64,000 nt of DNA from Catonia carolina (Eukaryota > Arthropoda > Insecta > Hemiptera > Achilidae), in contig JAQMRL010000014.1 in NCBI GenBank assembly GCA_035578175.1, positions 14,397,774-14,461,773 on the forward strand, read 5' to 3'. The notes under the pieces were generated by a model. The model was given only the letters and a program-made list of their open reading frames with translations, did not search any database and was not told where the DNA came from. The translations under genes and the position numbers were made by a program. This document shows positions 31,045-42,338 of the stretch, piece by piece. Position 1 is the stretch's first letter, and each line of letters begins with the position of its first letter.

Positions 31045-31275
31045 GACACACCACCCACAAGTGAAGGTAGTTACTTTTATACCGATTTAAACACTAGACA
31101 GTGGTTACCGGTGTACTTTGATGGTTGGGGTTCAATTAACCCTACTCTCTCAGGAATGATCGGCCTGGGTCTGTACAAGACTACACGTCATACACATCAT
31201 CCTCATCTCATTGGGTCATGGGGTTGCTCACTGTTCTGAATTGAACAGTTTGCAATTTATACACATTAGGGATAA
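31045..31275 (+). repeat. tRNA-derived SINE family S4, partial
   Basis: Shares gtgtactttgatggttggggttcaattaacc and the tail tacaagactacacgtcat with copies at 62434-62715 (minus) and 63653-63925 (plus). Its 5' tRNA-like head is incomplete here. 30590-31045 upstream shows no gene. Confidence 0.6.
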
Positions 31276-31279
31276 AAAA

Positions 31280-31380
31280 AATTTAATATTATTTGGGAAG
31301 AAATTCTTGTACACTATGTAAAGTTTCACCAATCAAGTAATTTTTCAAAATTTTTTTTAAGAAATTTAAATTACCACATT
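31280..31380 (-). repeat. CR1-like LINE 3' end fragment
   Basis: Inverse of the 3' sequence after the frame at 44640-45110 (gtttcaccaatcaagtaatt shared). A similar tail in plus orientation is at about 51330-51420. Confidence 0.5.
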
Positions 31381-31544
31381 TTAAAAATTGGGTTAATTAA
31401 TTGATGCAATTTCTCCCCACATAACTAGGTTTTTGTTGAAAAAATTTAGTGCTATAGTTGGCCACATAATAATCGTCTCTTCATACATGTAGTTCCCATT
31501 CACTTGTAACTACTTTTTAAACTTTCCATGGCAAAAAGAATACT

Positions 31545-32650
31545 TCTTCTACTTCTTCTTCTTCTTCTCTTCACGGGTCAGGCTTCATCCTTTCTTTGGC
31601 CTGACAATATCTCTACTTCTCACTGGTTTGTATCTTCTCAATACGCTAGGCAAGCGGCTTTCTTGCATTCTATTTAAATGATTGGGCACGATACAATTTT
31701 ATTTTTTCGCTGAGTGAAAGAATTTTCAATTTCTTGCCTTATATCTTCATTTCTGATCCTGTCTAGTCTTGTACAACCCTTGGCAGACCTTAAGAATTTA
31801 ATTTCAGTAGTTTGAATGTTTCTTTTCTCCCTTTTTCTCATCACCCATGCTTCACTGCTGTATCTCAAGGCTGGAACTGCCACCATCTTAAAAAATTTGA
31901 ACTTTGTTTCGGGTCTTGTCTTTTGCCTAAGTGTCCTATTAATCATCCCACATAGGTATCTGATTAAATTTATATAGTTTATTTTTCATATCATAGTCAT
32001 CCAAGGTATTTAAAGTGGCTCATTTGCTCTAGTATGTGTCCATTAAGAACTATATTGGATCTTACTGGTTCCTTTCCAAAGAATGCAATATTTTTAGCTT
32101 ATTTATTGATACTTTCATATTGCATTCTCCCATCTTTTTGGTTAGTGTGAGGAGTGCTTGTAAATCATCTTCACACTTCTGCATCAAAACCATGTCACCA
32201 GCATACAGGTCTGCACTAAAGAGGTAGTCATCACCCAGTTTTCTTCCTCAGCTATTTTCCTTTTTCCATGACCAAAAAATGTTGTCAATATAATTAAATA
32301 CTAAAAAGTGTGTATGATAATACATATCCCTGCCTTAATCCTTTGTTTGTAGGGATCTGGTCAGTCAGTTTAACATCTATACTTAGTTCTACTGTGGTTT
32401 CTTCGTTCATACTTCTAATCATTCCTATCAACTGGCGTGGCTACCCTCTTCTTTCTATCACTTGCCATAGTTTCGAACAATTGACATTATCGAATGCTTT
32501 CTCTATATCAATAAAAGCAATATGGAGTTCGTTATTAATTCTCTTCTTTTTTTTCGATGACTTGTTTTATTGTAAAAATTGCATCTATAACAATTCTCCC
32601 TTTTCTGAAACCCATTTGTTCTTTCACTACCAAATTATCTGTAATCAGTA
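31545..32650 (-). pseudogene. RTE-like LINE, decayed reverse transcriptase
   Basis: The minus strand encodes AFIDIEKAFDNVN (motif A) near 32510 and a TNKGLRQGY element near 32340. Further on (31674-31946) are the C-terminal VAVPALRYSSEAWVM and KGCTRLDRIRNEDIRQE elements. Stops and frameshifts throughout show it is dead. The frame 32310-32675 on the plus strand is a shadow. 32650-33520 holds nothing recognisable. Confidence 0.7.
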
Positions 32651-33525
32651 TTACTTACTAAAGTTAACAGGTTGACTGTCAGGCATAAAAACGACTTTGT
32701 TACCAATAGTTGAGAGATTTATCTCTCACAAATCATCTAGCCAATTTCTTGAGTGAGAAATGATTTTATGTCTCAGGTATTCTTGCTTATTTTAGTCGTG
32801 ATATAATTTTATCTCACGTTTTATATAATAACATATTATATAATTATTCAACAGCAAAAATTACGCAGATTTCGGGGCTAGTCTTAATATTTGCAATATA
32901 TTTCTTCTTAAAAAGTTACAGAATGAAATATATTGATGAATTTTTTTATAAAATTCTGTAAATACAATTTATTCTTAACATCCTTCATTCAATATTTTCA
33001 TATGTTTGGGTTGGTTAACTTGATTTCTTACGCGCGATGATAGTGTTTTAAAATTTTTAGTCACATTGAGGTTATAAACCGAGTTGTTTGCGTGTAGTGA
33101 GCGGTAAAGTTTTGTTTGTAAGTAAAATTTAACATCATTTAATATTTAATTATAATGTATTATTTAATTTAACATGTATTTATGTTACTTTTTAAGAAAC
33201 ATAACTTCCGTAATAGTGACAGATAATATCATCTTATACCCTATATTTTGATTCCCACTGTCATGAAAGATAAATTTATCTCTCGGTTATTTGTTGGCAC
33301 AAATTGTAAAGAACAACTTGTAATCATTTTTTTTCTTTTGAGACCGCAGTAAAGAGACAAAGAGTTGCAAATAATCGAGAAAATTTAGTATACTTATAAG
33401 TATCCTTGAGACACAAATACAAATTAACTGTGTGACACCACAAATACAAAATAACTAATGTACATAGAACATGCAGGTGAAGTAAGCTGGTCCACACGCT
33501 GCAATCTCTTCACTATTCGGGGACT

Positions 33526-33834
33526 TTTTTTTGGTTTAACATCCGACTGTTCTGCAATTACTGCTAGCGCAGATGGTGAAGGATGAACTGATTTTTTTTT
33601 TGTAACGTTGAAATTATGCTGTGCCTGAATGGGATTCGAATCTAAGACTGCATGATGAGAGGCAAGCACGTTACCGACTACGCCAATTTATCTCGCCTCT
33701 CATCATGCGGTCTTGGGTTCGAATCCCATTCAGGCACGGCATATTTTCATACGTTACAAAAAAATCATTCCATCTTTCACCGTCTGCATTAACAGTAATT
33801 GCAGAACAGCTGGATGTCAAACCAAAAAAAAAAC
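33526..33834. repeat. Two tRNA-derived SINEs head to head
   Basis: 33526-33688 is a minus-strand copy (poly-T start, ggtttaacatccgactgttc, B-box complement gattcgaatc). 33690-33834 is a plus-strand copy ending in an A-rich tail. Both have the tRNA-like head tcatcatgcggtcttgggttc. They meet within a few bases and form a ~300-bp palindrome. Frames 33424-33999 are SINE-derived. Confidence 0.7.
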
Positions 33835-34275
33835 TACACCAATGAGGCCAGCAATTTTGGGGACAAGTGGGGGGAGAGTAACATGTATAGGTATAAGACG
33901 AACTAATGTCCCATAGCCGAGCGAGTGAGAGGGAGATATGTGACATAAATACGCTTGCGCCCAAAGGTCTTTACCGTTGTAATCCAAATCTGAAAACATA
34001 CTACAGTCGTTATCTTGCTTGTTAGTTTACTGCATTCATAAACGCTTGCTTACAACAATGAGTAAAATTATACAACAATGTTATTGGAACGGCATGTATG
34101 GCTTGTGCGAGTGAGAGCGTTATCCATTCTCTCACTCCCACGGCTAGGGGACATTAGTTCATCTGAATACTGTACTTTTGCCTCTGACATCTCCATTGTC
34201 ATGGCAACCCATTCACACTAGAATAGAAGCGGTGGTCACCTGTCTAACTCTTCATTTGGGTATTTATTACATATA

Positions 34276-34866
34276 CAGGGCGTTTCATAATGTACTTCTC
34301 CATTACAAAAATTCAGTATAAAAAATTATTTCACTTAAAAGAATAAAACACGTACTGTACGAAAGAGCACTTCAAATAGTTTTTTTTACATTTTCTGGGC
34401 AGTTATTTAACCGTTTGCCTGCTAGGTGTAGACAGTTGAGAAAATGGCTGCCACGGAAAGCGAGAAGTCATTTTGTGTGTTAGAATTTCATGTAATTTCA
34501 CAAATTTCATTATGCTGTGGCCACCAAGATCACCAGACCTCACGCCATGTGATTTCTTTCTCTGGGGTTATGTGAAAGACAAGGTGTTTGTCCCACCAAT
34601 GCTGAACGATATCGCTGAGCTGAAGGATCGAATAATCAATGCAATCAACTCTGTCGAAAGGGACATGTTAGAACGTGTTTGGCAAGAGCTAGACTTTCGT
34701 GTTGATGTGTGCTGTGTCACCAAAGAAGTACACATTGAACATTTATAGAAGTTTAAAAATAACTGTTTAAGCCCCTGCCTCGGCCCGTACAACTTTCATT
34801 TAGGTAAGTGAAATAGTTTTTTGTACTGAATTTTCGTAACCCCGAAGAACATTATGAAACGACCTG
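34276..34866 (+). mobile_element. Mariner-like element, internally deleted
   Basis: Ends cagggcgtttcataatg and cattatgaaacgacctg are inverse, with TA on both sides (34274-34275, 34867-34868). It is 591 bp and keeps only the C-terminal third of the transposase. Confidence 0.75.
34473..34748 (+). pseudogene. Mariner-like transposase, C-terminal fragment
   Basis: Encodes WPPRSPDLTPCDFFLWGYVK, containing the third catalytic aspartate, then the conserved tail RDMLERVWQELDFRVDVC and HIEHL. The upstream catalytic residues and DNA-binding domain are deleted, so it is inactive. The first ~14 codons come from sequence joined by the deletion. A related fragment is at 19370-19830. Confidence 0.75.
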
Positions 34867-35320
34867 TATTAAGGTCATTACAAAGGTTAATTTAAAACAT
34901 TAGAAAGCACTCTAAGCAGATACAATCATTTTATGTACATTTTTACACAATAATTTTTCATTATTGTAAAACAAAAAATAATTATAACAGAAATTATACT
35001 TATTTTGTGAGAGAAATAAATCTTGATATTATCCAGAAAATAAGTAAAGATGCTCTTCACCTGAATAGCTACCGCACTGATTTCTGTTTGTATTTTGTTT
35101 GCAGTGGAATATTTTTCATTTACTACAGGTTTAGTTTATTCAAAGGATATGTGGAATCCTGTATTTTACTGGAGTTTATGTAATGCTTAATAATTTATGA
35201 TTTTTTATAATATTAAAATAGTATTGTTTAGTTGCGTTTTTTATTTTTTTTATTTCCGTTTTGAAATAACTTAAGAGTAACAGATAGTATAACAGTAAGG
35301 AAACCTGATTAACACAATAT

Positions 35321-36227
35321 AAAAATCTGGTGCGAAATACTCACACAACTTTCTCTTACCAATTTAAATAATTATTTTATGATTTAAAAAAAAAAGTGGA
35401 AGACATGCTTCCTCAACATGCTTGCTCTGCTTGTACCTTTGTCGCCTCTCCCACTCCTGTGCATCAATACTACTTTCCTACTGTTGATCCAGCTGTTAAT
35501 CATTGCTGACACTATTCCAACAAGAGGCAGTTAGAGGGGGAACTCTTCCCCAGTCTTCAGTTGGTGCATGTGAATAGGAAGTTTTTACTGTTGTTTTGTT
35601 ATAAAAACAAACCTATATTAAACATCTGGTGTGAAACACTCACACAACTTTCTCTTGCCAATGCAAATAATTAACAATAAACCTAACATTAGAAATAAAC
35701 AAAAGAACTAACCTCAACAAATATAATTAAATTTTCATCATGAGTGAAAGATGTAAAATGAAAATCAACCTCAGTTTGGCTTAAAAATACGGAAAATCAC
35801 TCTTTTATGCTAAACTAGGCTCTGTAGAGAAAAACGCTCTAAATAAAAGTTGTAGATATTTTAATTTCCTATAAATTTTATTATACTTTTTTGTTGTAAA
35901 ATTCATAATAAGGCTGAAATCTTAAAAATCAATTTTTACATGTTTTCGTGAGAAAAACAGAAAATCGCTAATTACCGCTAAACTAAGCGTTAGACAAAAA
36001 AATGTTTGAAATAAAAGTTGTAAGTTTTTAAATTGTCTACACCTTTTATTATATACATTTTTGCACTAAAATGCATGAATGTGAAATGCAAAAAAGTGAA
36101 AACTGACACGAATAAATTACTACTGCTGGTTGACCGATTTTGATGAAAATGTTCATGTCGGGTCCTTTAGTGGTATCTAAATTAAGTTTCAAGTTCCTAC
36201 AATGTTCCATTTCGAGATATTTTGTTC

Positions 36228-36271
<44 letters not shown>

Positions 36272-36383
36272 CAGTCACTAAAAACATGTTTTTTGGGTTC
36301 AGGGGGTCTGAAAACGAGTAGAAAAATCGACATGAAAACAATACTTTCCTTCCTATACATTTATACAGGCAAGAGAAAGTAAT
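35321..36383 (+). mobile_element. Helentron-like repeat: head fragment plus longer copy
   Basis: 35321-35395 is a 5' head only. 35400-35620 is unrelated sequence without a gene. 35625-36383 is a longer copy with a CA array (36230-36268) and the tail acatttatacaggcaagagaaagta. The frame 36140-36382 is repeat-derived. Confidence 0.65.
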
Positions 36384-36539
36384 AATAGATGGATTACCTA
36401 AAACGCTCTGTTAGACTTCTATATTTCGATGAACAAGATATGGAATATCACAAATTGGCATTAAATAGAACTCTGTTTAAAAGCCGCTCAAGATAAAAGT
36501 TCATAATTTTCTATAACTTTTATTACTAGGCCTACATAT

Positions 36540-37339
36540 TGTGACACTTATTGCTAAGGTCCGTTTCGGGATCTAGGTTATTAAATAATTAATACGCTAA
36601 AGTTTACAAATTACAAATATTTATTAGACTAAAAGATTACAAAATAATGATTAAACTAATTATAATTAAATAACACAATAAATTATTTAATGATTCACTT
36701 AAGCTAGATAAACAATAAATAACTTACAACTTACTTAGCCGACTTACAATCACTTTTATAAATTACACTAACATACAACACAACGGAATTCACACAATTA
36801 CACATTAACAACTTTACAATTCACAAACACAAAGAAACGGTATAACAATCTTGCACGGATACGATACTCGGATGTATAACCTGTATACACACCCGTTACG
36901 CTTCGGCAAAGATCACACGAATACTGACTGACTGCCTCGGGGCGGGTCTCTTTTTATACCTACTCATTCATAAAGATTTTCTAGAACAATTTAGAGAAAT
37001 CTACTCAAGTACAACAATAACTCTTTATTAATGAATACTAGAAAAATCCCTTTTGTTAATAGGTCAACTATTGTAAATAGAAAAACGTAAACAAATTTAT
37101 AAAAATACCCTTTTTATAACACACAATACCTAAACTTTATGATAGTTATTCAACCCTTATGAATGAATAGACCCACTTTTATTGTTACCACTGTCATTTA
37201 CAAAACTGATCTATTGTGTATTGTTATTTCTGTCTTTATTACTCCATCTTGTTGTGACTATTATTATTTATTAACTATTATTATCAATGGAATTCTCGAA
37301 TTTTCGTGAGGAATCTCGTCTTCACTTCGTTCCTGTTAC
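36540..37339 (-). mobile_element. Solo LTR of a retrotransposon
   Basis: The 800-bp segment begins TGTGACACTT and ends CCTGTTACA, the TG...CA ends of LTRs, with ATAT on both sides as a probable 4-bp target duplication. On the minus strand there is TATAAAAAG (about 36949-36957), a TCAGT initiator about 25 bases downstream and AATAAA near 36620: a normal U3-R-U5 order. No internal region adjoins it. A second, partial copy is at 59738-59995. Superfamily cannot be told from an LTR alone. Confidence 0.7.
36949..36957 (-). promoter_or_regulatory. TATA box of the solo LTR
   Basis: Minus strand TATAAAAAG, followed at the usual spacing by arthropod-type TCAGTCAGT initiator sequence (about 36923-36932). 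A complete core promoter left behind by the solo LTR. Confidence 0.55.
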
Positions 37340-37496
37340 AATATGTTTTAAACATAATATGTATATTAAAAGCCACAATCTTCAAAAACCCCATTTTTAC
37401 CAATTTTAATAAGCAAAATATAGAAAGTTCTGATTCATGCTAAACTAAGCTCTGCAGAAAAAAATGTTTGATATTAAAAATTGTAAGTTTTTTAAA

Positions 37497-37880
37497 TTGC
37501 CCATACAAGCAAATGGAGTGTGAAATTTGCACTCGATCTGCTAGTTCCAGGGCTACAAAAAATAGTTCTGTTTCTTATCACATGGTCAGCCTATTATATG
37601 ACTAAAGCATTTAAGAACAGAAGAGGTAGAGGTGTAAAAGATACTAGTCAGAGTTACCTCCTCTGAGAGTAATGAATTTCATTGTACAGCCAGACCCAAC
37701 GGTGAATGAAATGAATGTGTCATTTGCAGGGTGGAAAGTAGATGCTTTTCAGAGGACCTGGTATGCTGATAAGAATACTTGACTACTCAGTGATGAAGAC
37801 AATTGTAAACCACCTCACTTCTTATTTTACTTAGCTTCAAGAGTATCAAACCAGTCTTTCAAATGATGACCTAAACATCA
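37497..37880 (-). repeat. SINE-like repeat S1, minus copy
   Basis: Inverse of 26640-27028, running from caaatggagtgtgaaatttg to gatgacctaaaca. Moderately diverged. Confidence 0.6.
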
Positions 37881-38163
37881 ACAGGTTTTTTTAAAATTAT
37901 TGTTTATCTTTATTTATATTATAACAAATTTACTCAGACATGCCCTGTACTCTATCTTGTACAGGACAACAATGTAGTAAATAGTGACATTTTTAACAAA
38001 ATCGTATAGTCTTGAGAAAGTGAGAAAGGATTCCCCTTCCACTCCACATCACGTGTAATACTATTCAAACCGCATAACAATGGCAGCTTGAACGCTACTA
38101 CTCTGCCTGATATTATTAGCTACTATTATAAGAAATGAAAACCAGACTTACAGTTAACTTAAA

Positions 38164-38395
38164 TTATTGACATTTATGCAATCGGAAATAAATTATAAAG
38201 TAAGGAAAAGTATTTTTTGAAATCCCAGTTGCCTGTAAGACACGTTCCATAACGGCACACTTTCTATCATTCAATGATACATCAGGTCCCTCTTTCACTT
38301 CCTGCTCAAAATACGTTATCACATTATTAATAATTTCACGACTTTGACTATGCAAAACTTTACCTTTTTTGCCGATTTTATTTTTCCCTTATTTT
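38164..38395 (-). pseudogene. Possible DNA-transposon transposase N-terminal fragment
   Basis: The minus strand is open for about 75 codons with KGKVLHSQSREIINNVITYF, then VMERVLQATGISKNT. This resembles the N-terminal helix-turn-helix region found in some insect DDE transposases, by pattern only. No catalytic part follows. 37880-38160 and 38400-38820 hold no recognisable feature. Confidence 0.35.
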
Positions 38396-38826
38396 ATATG
38401 AACTCAGAACTGAACCGAGTCAACGAAAAAAAAAACAGCTTTGAATTATATAAGACACTACATTAGAAATTAAAATCTGATAAATAGCAATATAGTAAAC
38501 GATAAAAATAAATACATGAGATAGAACAACAAAGATAGATAATAACATTTGTGTAGAATAACACTTCACTTCCATAACTAACTAATCACTAACTAATTAT
38601 AACTAATTAATCACTTCAATACGCTAAGGTTAGAACTCAACAACAAAATTGTCAAGTTGTAAACACACTACTCATGCACACCCCTCTCCTTATTAAATGG
38701 ACTTTTCCATACAGACAACTCCCACCAGCTTAGACTGGCCCAAGACAGTGTGACGTCACTTTTTCCCTTTACAGAATATTTTCACTACATATATAAACCG
38801 TTTTTGAGAAGATTGCAAAATGTAAA

Positions 38827-39913
38827 AATCTGGTGTGAAACACACAACTTTCTCTAGCCAATGCAAATAATTAACAATGTAACCTAACATTAGCAATAAA
38901 ACATTATAAATAAACAAAACCTAATTTTAATCATGGGTGAAAGACGCAAAATGAAAATCAACCTCAGTTTGACTTAAAAATACAGAAAATTACTCTTTCA
39001 CACTTAATCAGGCTCTGCACTTACTTTCTCTAGCTAATATAAAGGTATAGATAAGAAAGTATTTATTGTTTTCAAGTCAATTTTTTGAAATAGAGTCTTC
39101 ACCGAATCTACACATTTTCAGAAACCCTGAACCCTAAAAACATGTTTTTAGCAATTCTAAAAATTGCTGTGTATGTGTACAGAACATCGTACGAACTTGA
39201 AACTTAAGTTAGATGCTACTACCGCGTCCAACACGAACATTTTCATCAAAATTGGTCAACCGGAAGTAATAGTTTATTCATGTCATTTTTCTTTTTCTTG
39301 CAATTTTCCTCCTATGATTTTTTTTTAAAAATCGCCTCATATACTAATTTTTTTATTCTCTACAAGATAGGGTAGGCGCCATATCTGCTGAAATTCTTTG
39401 GGAGGCTGTATTCTTGTTAAAAAAATTGTTTTTTTAGATTGCGACTTTAATATACATTTTAGTGCAAAAATGTATATATAATAAAAGTTGTAGAGAATTT
39501 AAAATTGTACAACTTTTATTTCAAACATTATTTTGTATTACGCATAGTTTAGTGGTAATTAGCAATTTTCTGCTTTTTTTTCATGAAAATGTGTAATAAA
39601 AAGGGTTTTTTAAAATTTCAGTCTTATTCTACAACAAAATTGTATATAATCAAATTTATAGGAAATTAAAAGATCTACAACTTTCAATTAAAGAATTTTT
39701 CTTTACAGAGCCTAGTTTAGCGTGAGTGATTTTCTTTATTTTTAAGCCAAACTGAGATTGATTTTCATTTTGCGTCTTCCACTCATGATTAAAATAAGGT
39801 TATATTCATTGAGATAATTTTTTATTTATTTCTATGTTTTATTACTAATAAATGTTAGGTAATATTGTTAATTATTTTCATTGGCAAGAGAAAGTCGTGT
39901 GAGTGTTTCACAC
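38827..39913. mobile_element. Helentron-like copies in opposite orientation
   Basis: 38827-39013 is a plus-strand 5' head. It abuts a near-complete minus-strand copy, 39017-39913, which ends at gagtgtttcacacca. The minus copy lacks a long CA array. Confidence 0.65.
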
Positions 39914-40062
39914 CATTTTTTTTTTGTATAGCAATACAAAACACAACTCACATCTGTCTTCTGAGCACTGGCATTAATTAAATAGCTCCGTGGGAATAGT
40001 TCTTTACTTACATTTCATAGAGGGCAATAAAAAATAAATTCAATTTACTTACAACTGTTTTG

Positions 40063-40068
40063 TTTATT
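40063..40068 (-). terminator. Polyadenylation signal of the archease gene
   Basis: AATAAA on the minus strand about 40 bases after the archease stop codon. Confidence 0.55.
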
Positions 40069-40106
40069 TACAAAAATATAAACAAGATAAGAAATAATAA
40101 AACGAA

Positions 40107-40301
40107 TTAGATGTCTATTATAACAAACAATTCACATTTCTTTTCGTTACTGTCTCCTGTGCTGTCATGAACTTGCATATTGGAATATGTGATCGCCTTC
40201 ACTTCAGTTCCTTGTGGGTGTTTACCTAAAGTAAACGTTTCACCGAACCCTCTCGCTTTGATCTTAAATTCTTCTTTGTTGAATTCTAGTATCTTCACTT
40301 T
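40107..40301 (-). CDS. Archease exon 4 (last)
   Basis: 195 nt after acceptor ttttgttgttgcag: 64 codons plus stop, phase 0. Starts KVKILEFNKEEF, contains GKHPQGTEVKAITYSNMQV and ends FVIIDI-stop. A short insert rich in D, S, N and K (about HDSTGDSNEKK) precedes the final strand. Confidence 0.95.
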   Translation of the reverse strand, partial: KVKILEFNKEEFKIKARGFGETFTLGKHPQGTEVKAITYSNMQVHDSTGDSNEKKCELFVIIDI

Positions 40302-42293
40302 CTGCAACAACAAAAAAAATGCTATAAAACACTCACAAGACTTTATCTTGCCAATGTAAATGATGTATCGTATAACCAATATATAATCATAAATGAATGA
40401 CGTTGAATGAAAATAAATATAAGTTCAACTGATTTTAAATTGAAATTAAGTTTGATTCAATATGATGGATCCAAGATGATAGACAAAATTTCCTACCAAT
40501 ATGTAAATTTGTTTAAATTATTTAAAACCACAATTATTTCTGCTTAAAAATACCTCTAAGATATCCAGTACAAAGTCATTTTTGTAATTAAATATTCCGT
40601 ATAATTTTTGACATTTCATTTTTTCGAAAATTGCAGATTGTTAGTTTTTTTTAAAGTCTCATCAACAGCTTCAATAAAAAGTTGGATTAAACTTGGGAAG
40701 CTCCCAGACCCTAGCTGGGAATCAAACCCAAGACCTCCATAGTGGGCTACCACTCCGCGACAGAGGTGACCTATTTATATTATTACACTAAAAATATATG
40801 ATTATAAAACCTTATACAACTTGAATAATATCATCATTTATATAATAATGTTAACCCAGTTCACACTGTTGATCTAATTTAAGGCCATGCACAATTGATG
40901 GTGGGGGAGGCGACAAAACGTGCTGCAGCTAGTGAAGTATAAGTCAGAAACCGGTAAATATTGTTCTTTTCTTGTAGGGAATCCTTTGACACATCTAATA
41001 GTGTTTACAGAAATAGAATATCGTAAAAGGGAAAATTTTTATTCCCTCTATAATGTGTAGGTAGTATTGATGGTTTGGGAATTGTTTGTTTTGAATGGAA
41101 GTCCGTCCAGCTCGTGTGGAAGTCAACGTACAAACATGTTCTTTAGTTTGTGTTGAAGCTATGACATTTCTATACCGGAATTTGGTATTGAAAGGGGAAG
41201 ACGAGTCCATTTTACTGTTCAGGAGGGGGTTCACCATCACAGAGGCAAAAAATTTGACACTTTGCAAGGTTGCAGAAAACGTGTAACAGCTTTCTTCTAA
41301 CCTCACCTACAGAATTTTTCAAAACACGTAGTTGTAGGGAAAATAATTTTCTACATTGCTTTGCTTATAGCTGTAACCTAATTATAATAGTTACACTTCG
41401 TCAAGTATTTACGGAAATTAAAATAAATAATAACATTTATTCCTGTAAACTCTTGTCTACAAAACATGTTTTATAAATTTTTTGCTAAACTGAAATTGAA
41501 GCTCGTTATAGTAAAAAATCTGGTGTGAAACACTCACACAACTTTCTCTTGCCAATGCAAATAATTAATAATAAACCTAACATTATTAATAAAATATTAG
41601 AAATAAACAAAAACTAACCTCAAAAACATAACCTTATTTTAATCATGAGTGAATGACGCAAAATGACAATCGAACTCAGTTTGGCTTAAAAATACGGAAA
41701 ATCACGCTTTCACGCTAAACTAGGCTCTGTAGAGAAAAATGCTCTAAACAAAAGTTGTAGATCTTTTAATTTTCTATAAATTTAATTATATACACTTTTG
41801 TCGTAAAATGCATACTAAGACCGAAATTTTTAAAAAATCGATTTTTCTCACGTTTTCGTGAGAAAAAAAAACAGAAAATCGCAAATTACCGCTAAACTAA
41901 GCGTTATACAAAAAAATGTTTGAAATAAAAGTTGTAGAATTTTACATTCTCTACAACTTTTATTATAAAACGTTTTGCGCTAAAATGCATATTAAAGCCA
42001 CAATCTTAAAAAGAAAAAGTTTTTGCGTAAAAACAGCCTCACGCAGAATTTCAGCAAACATGGCGCCCACCCTATATTGTAGAGCACAAAAAATTTAGTA
42101 AACCAGGCGATTTTAAAAAAAATCGTAGGACTAGTTTTTGAGAAAATCGCAAAAAAGTGAAAAATTATACGAATAAACTACTACTTCCAGTTGACCGATT
42201 TTGATGAAAATGTTCGTGTCGGGTCCGGTAGTGATATGTAACTTAAGTTTCAAGTTTCAAGTTCGTACGATGTTCCGTTCTTGAGATATTCAG

Positions 42294-42338
<45 letters not shown>

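Noticed and set aside
40995..41306. Opposed frames at 40995-41306 (minus) and 41095-41286 (plus) as an intronic gene
   Set aside because: They overlap antisense, neither has a recognisable motif, splice context or repeat identity. Evidence too thin.
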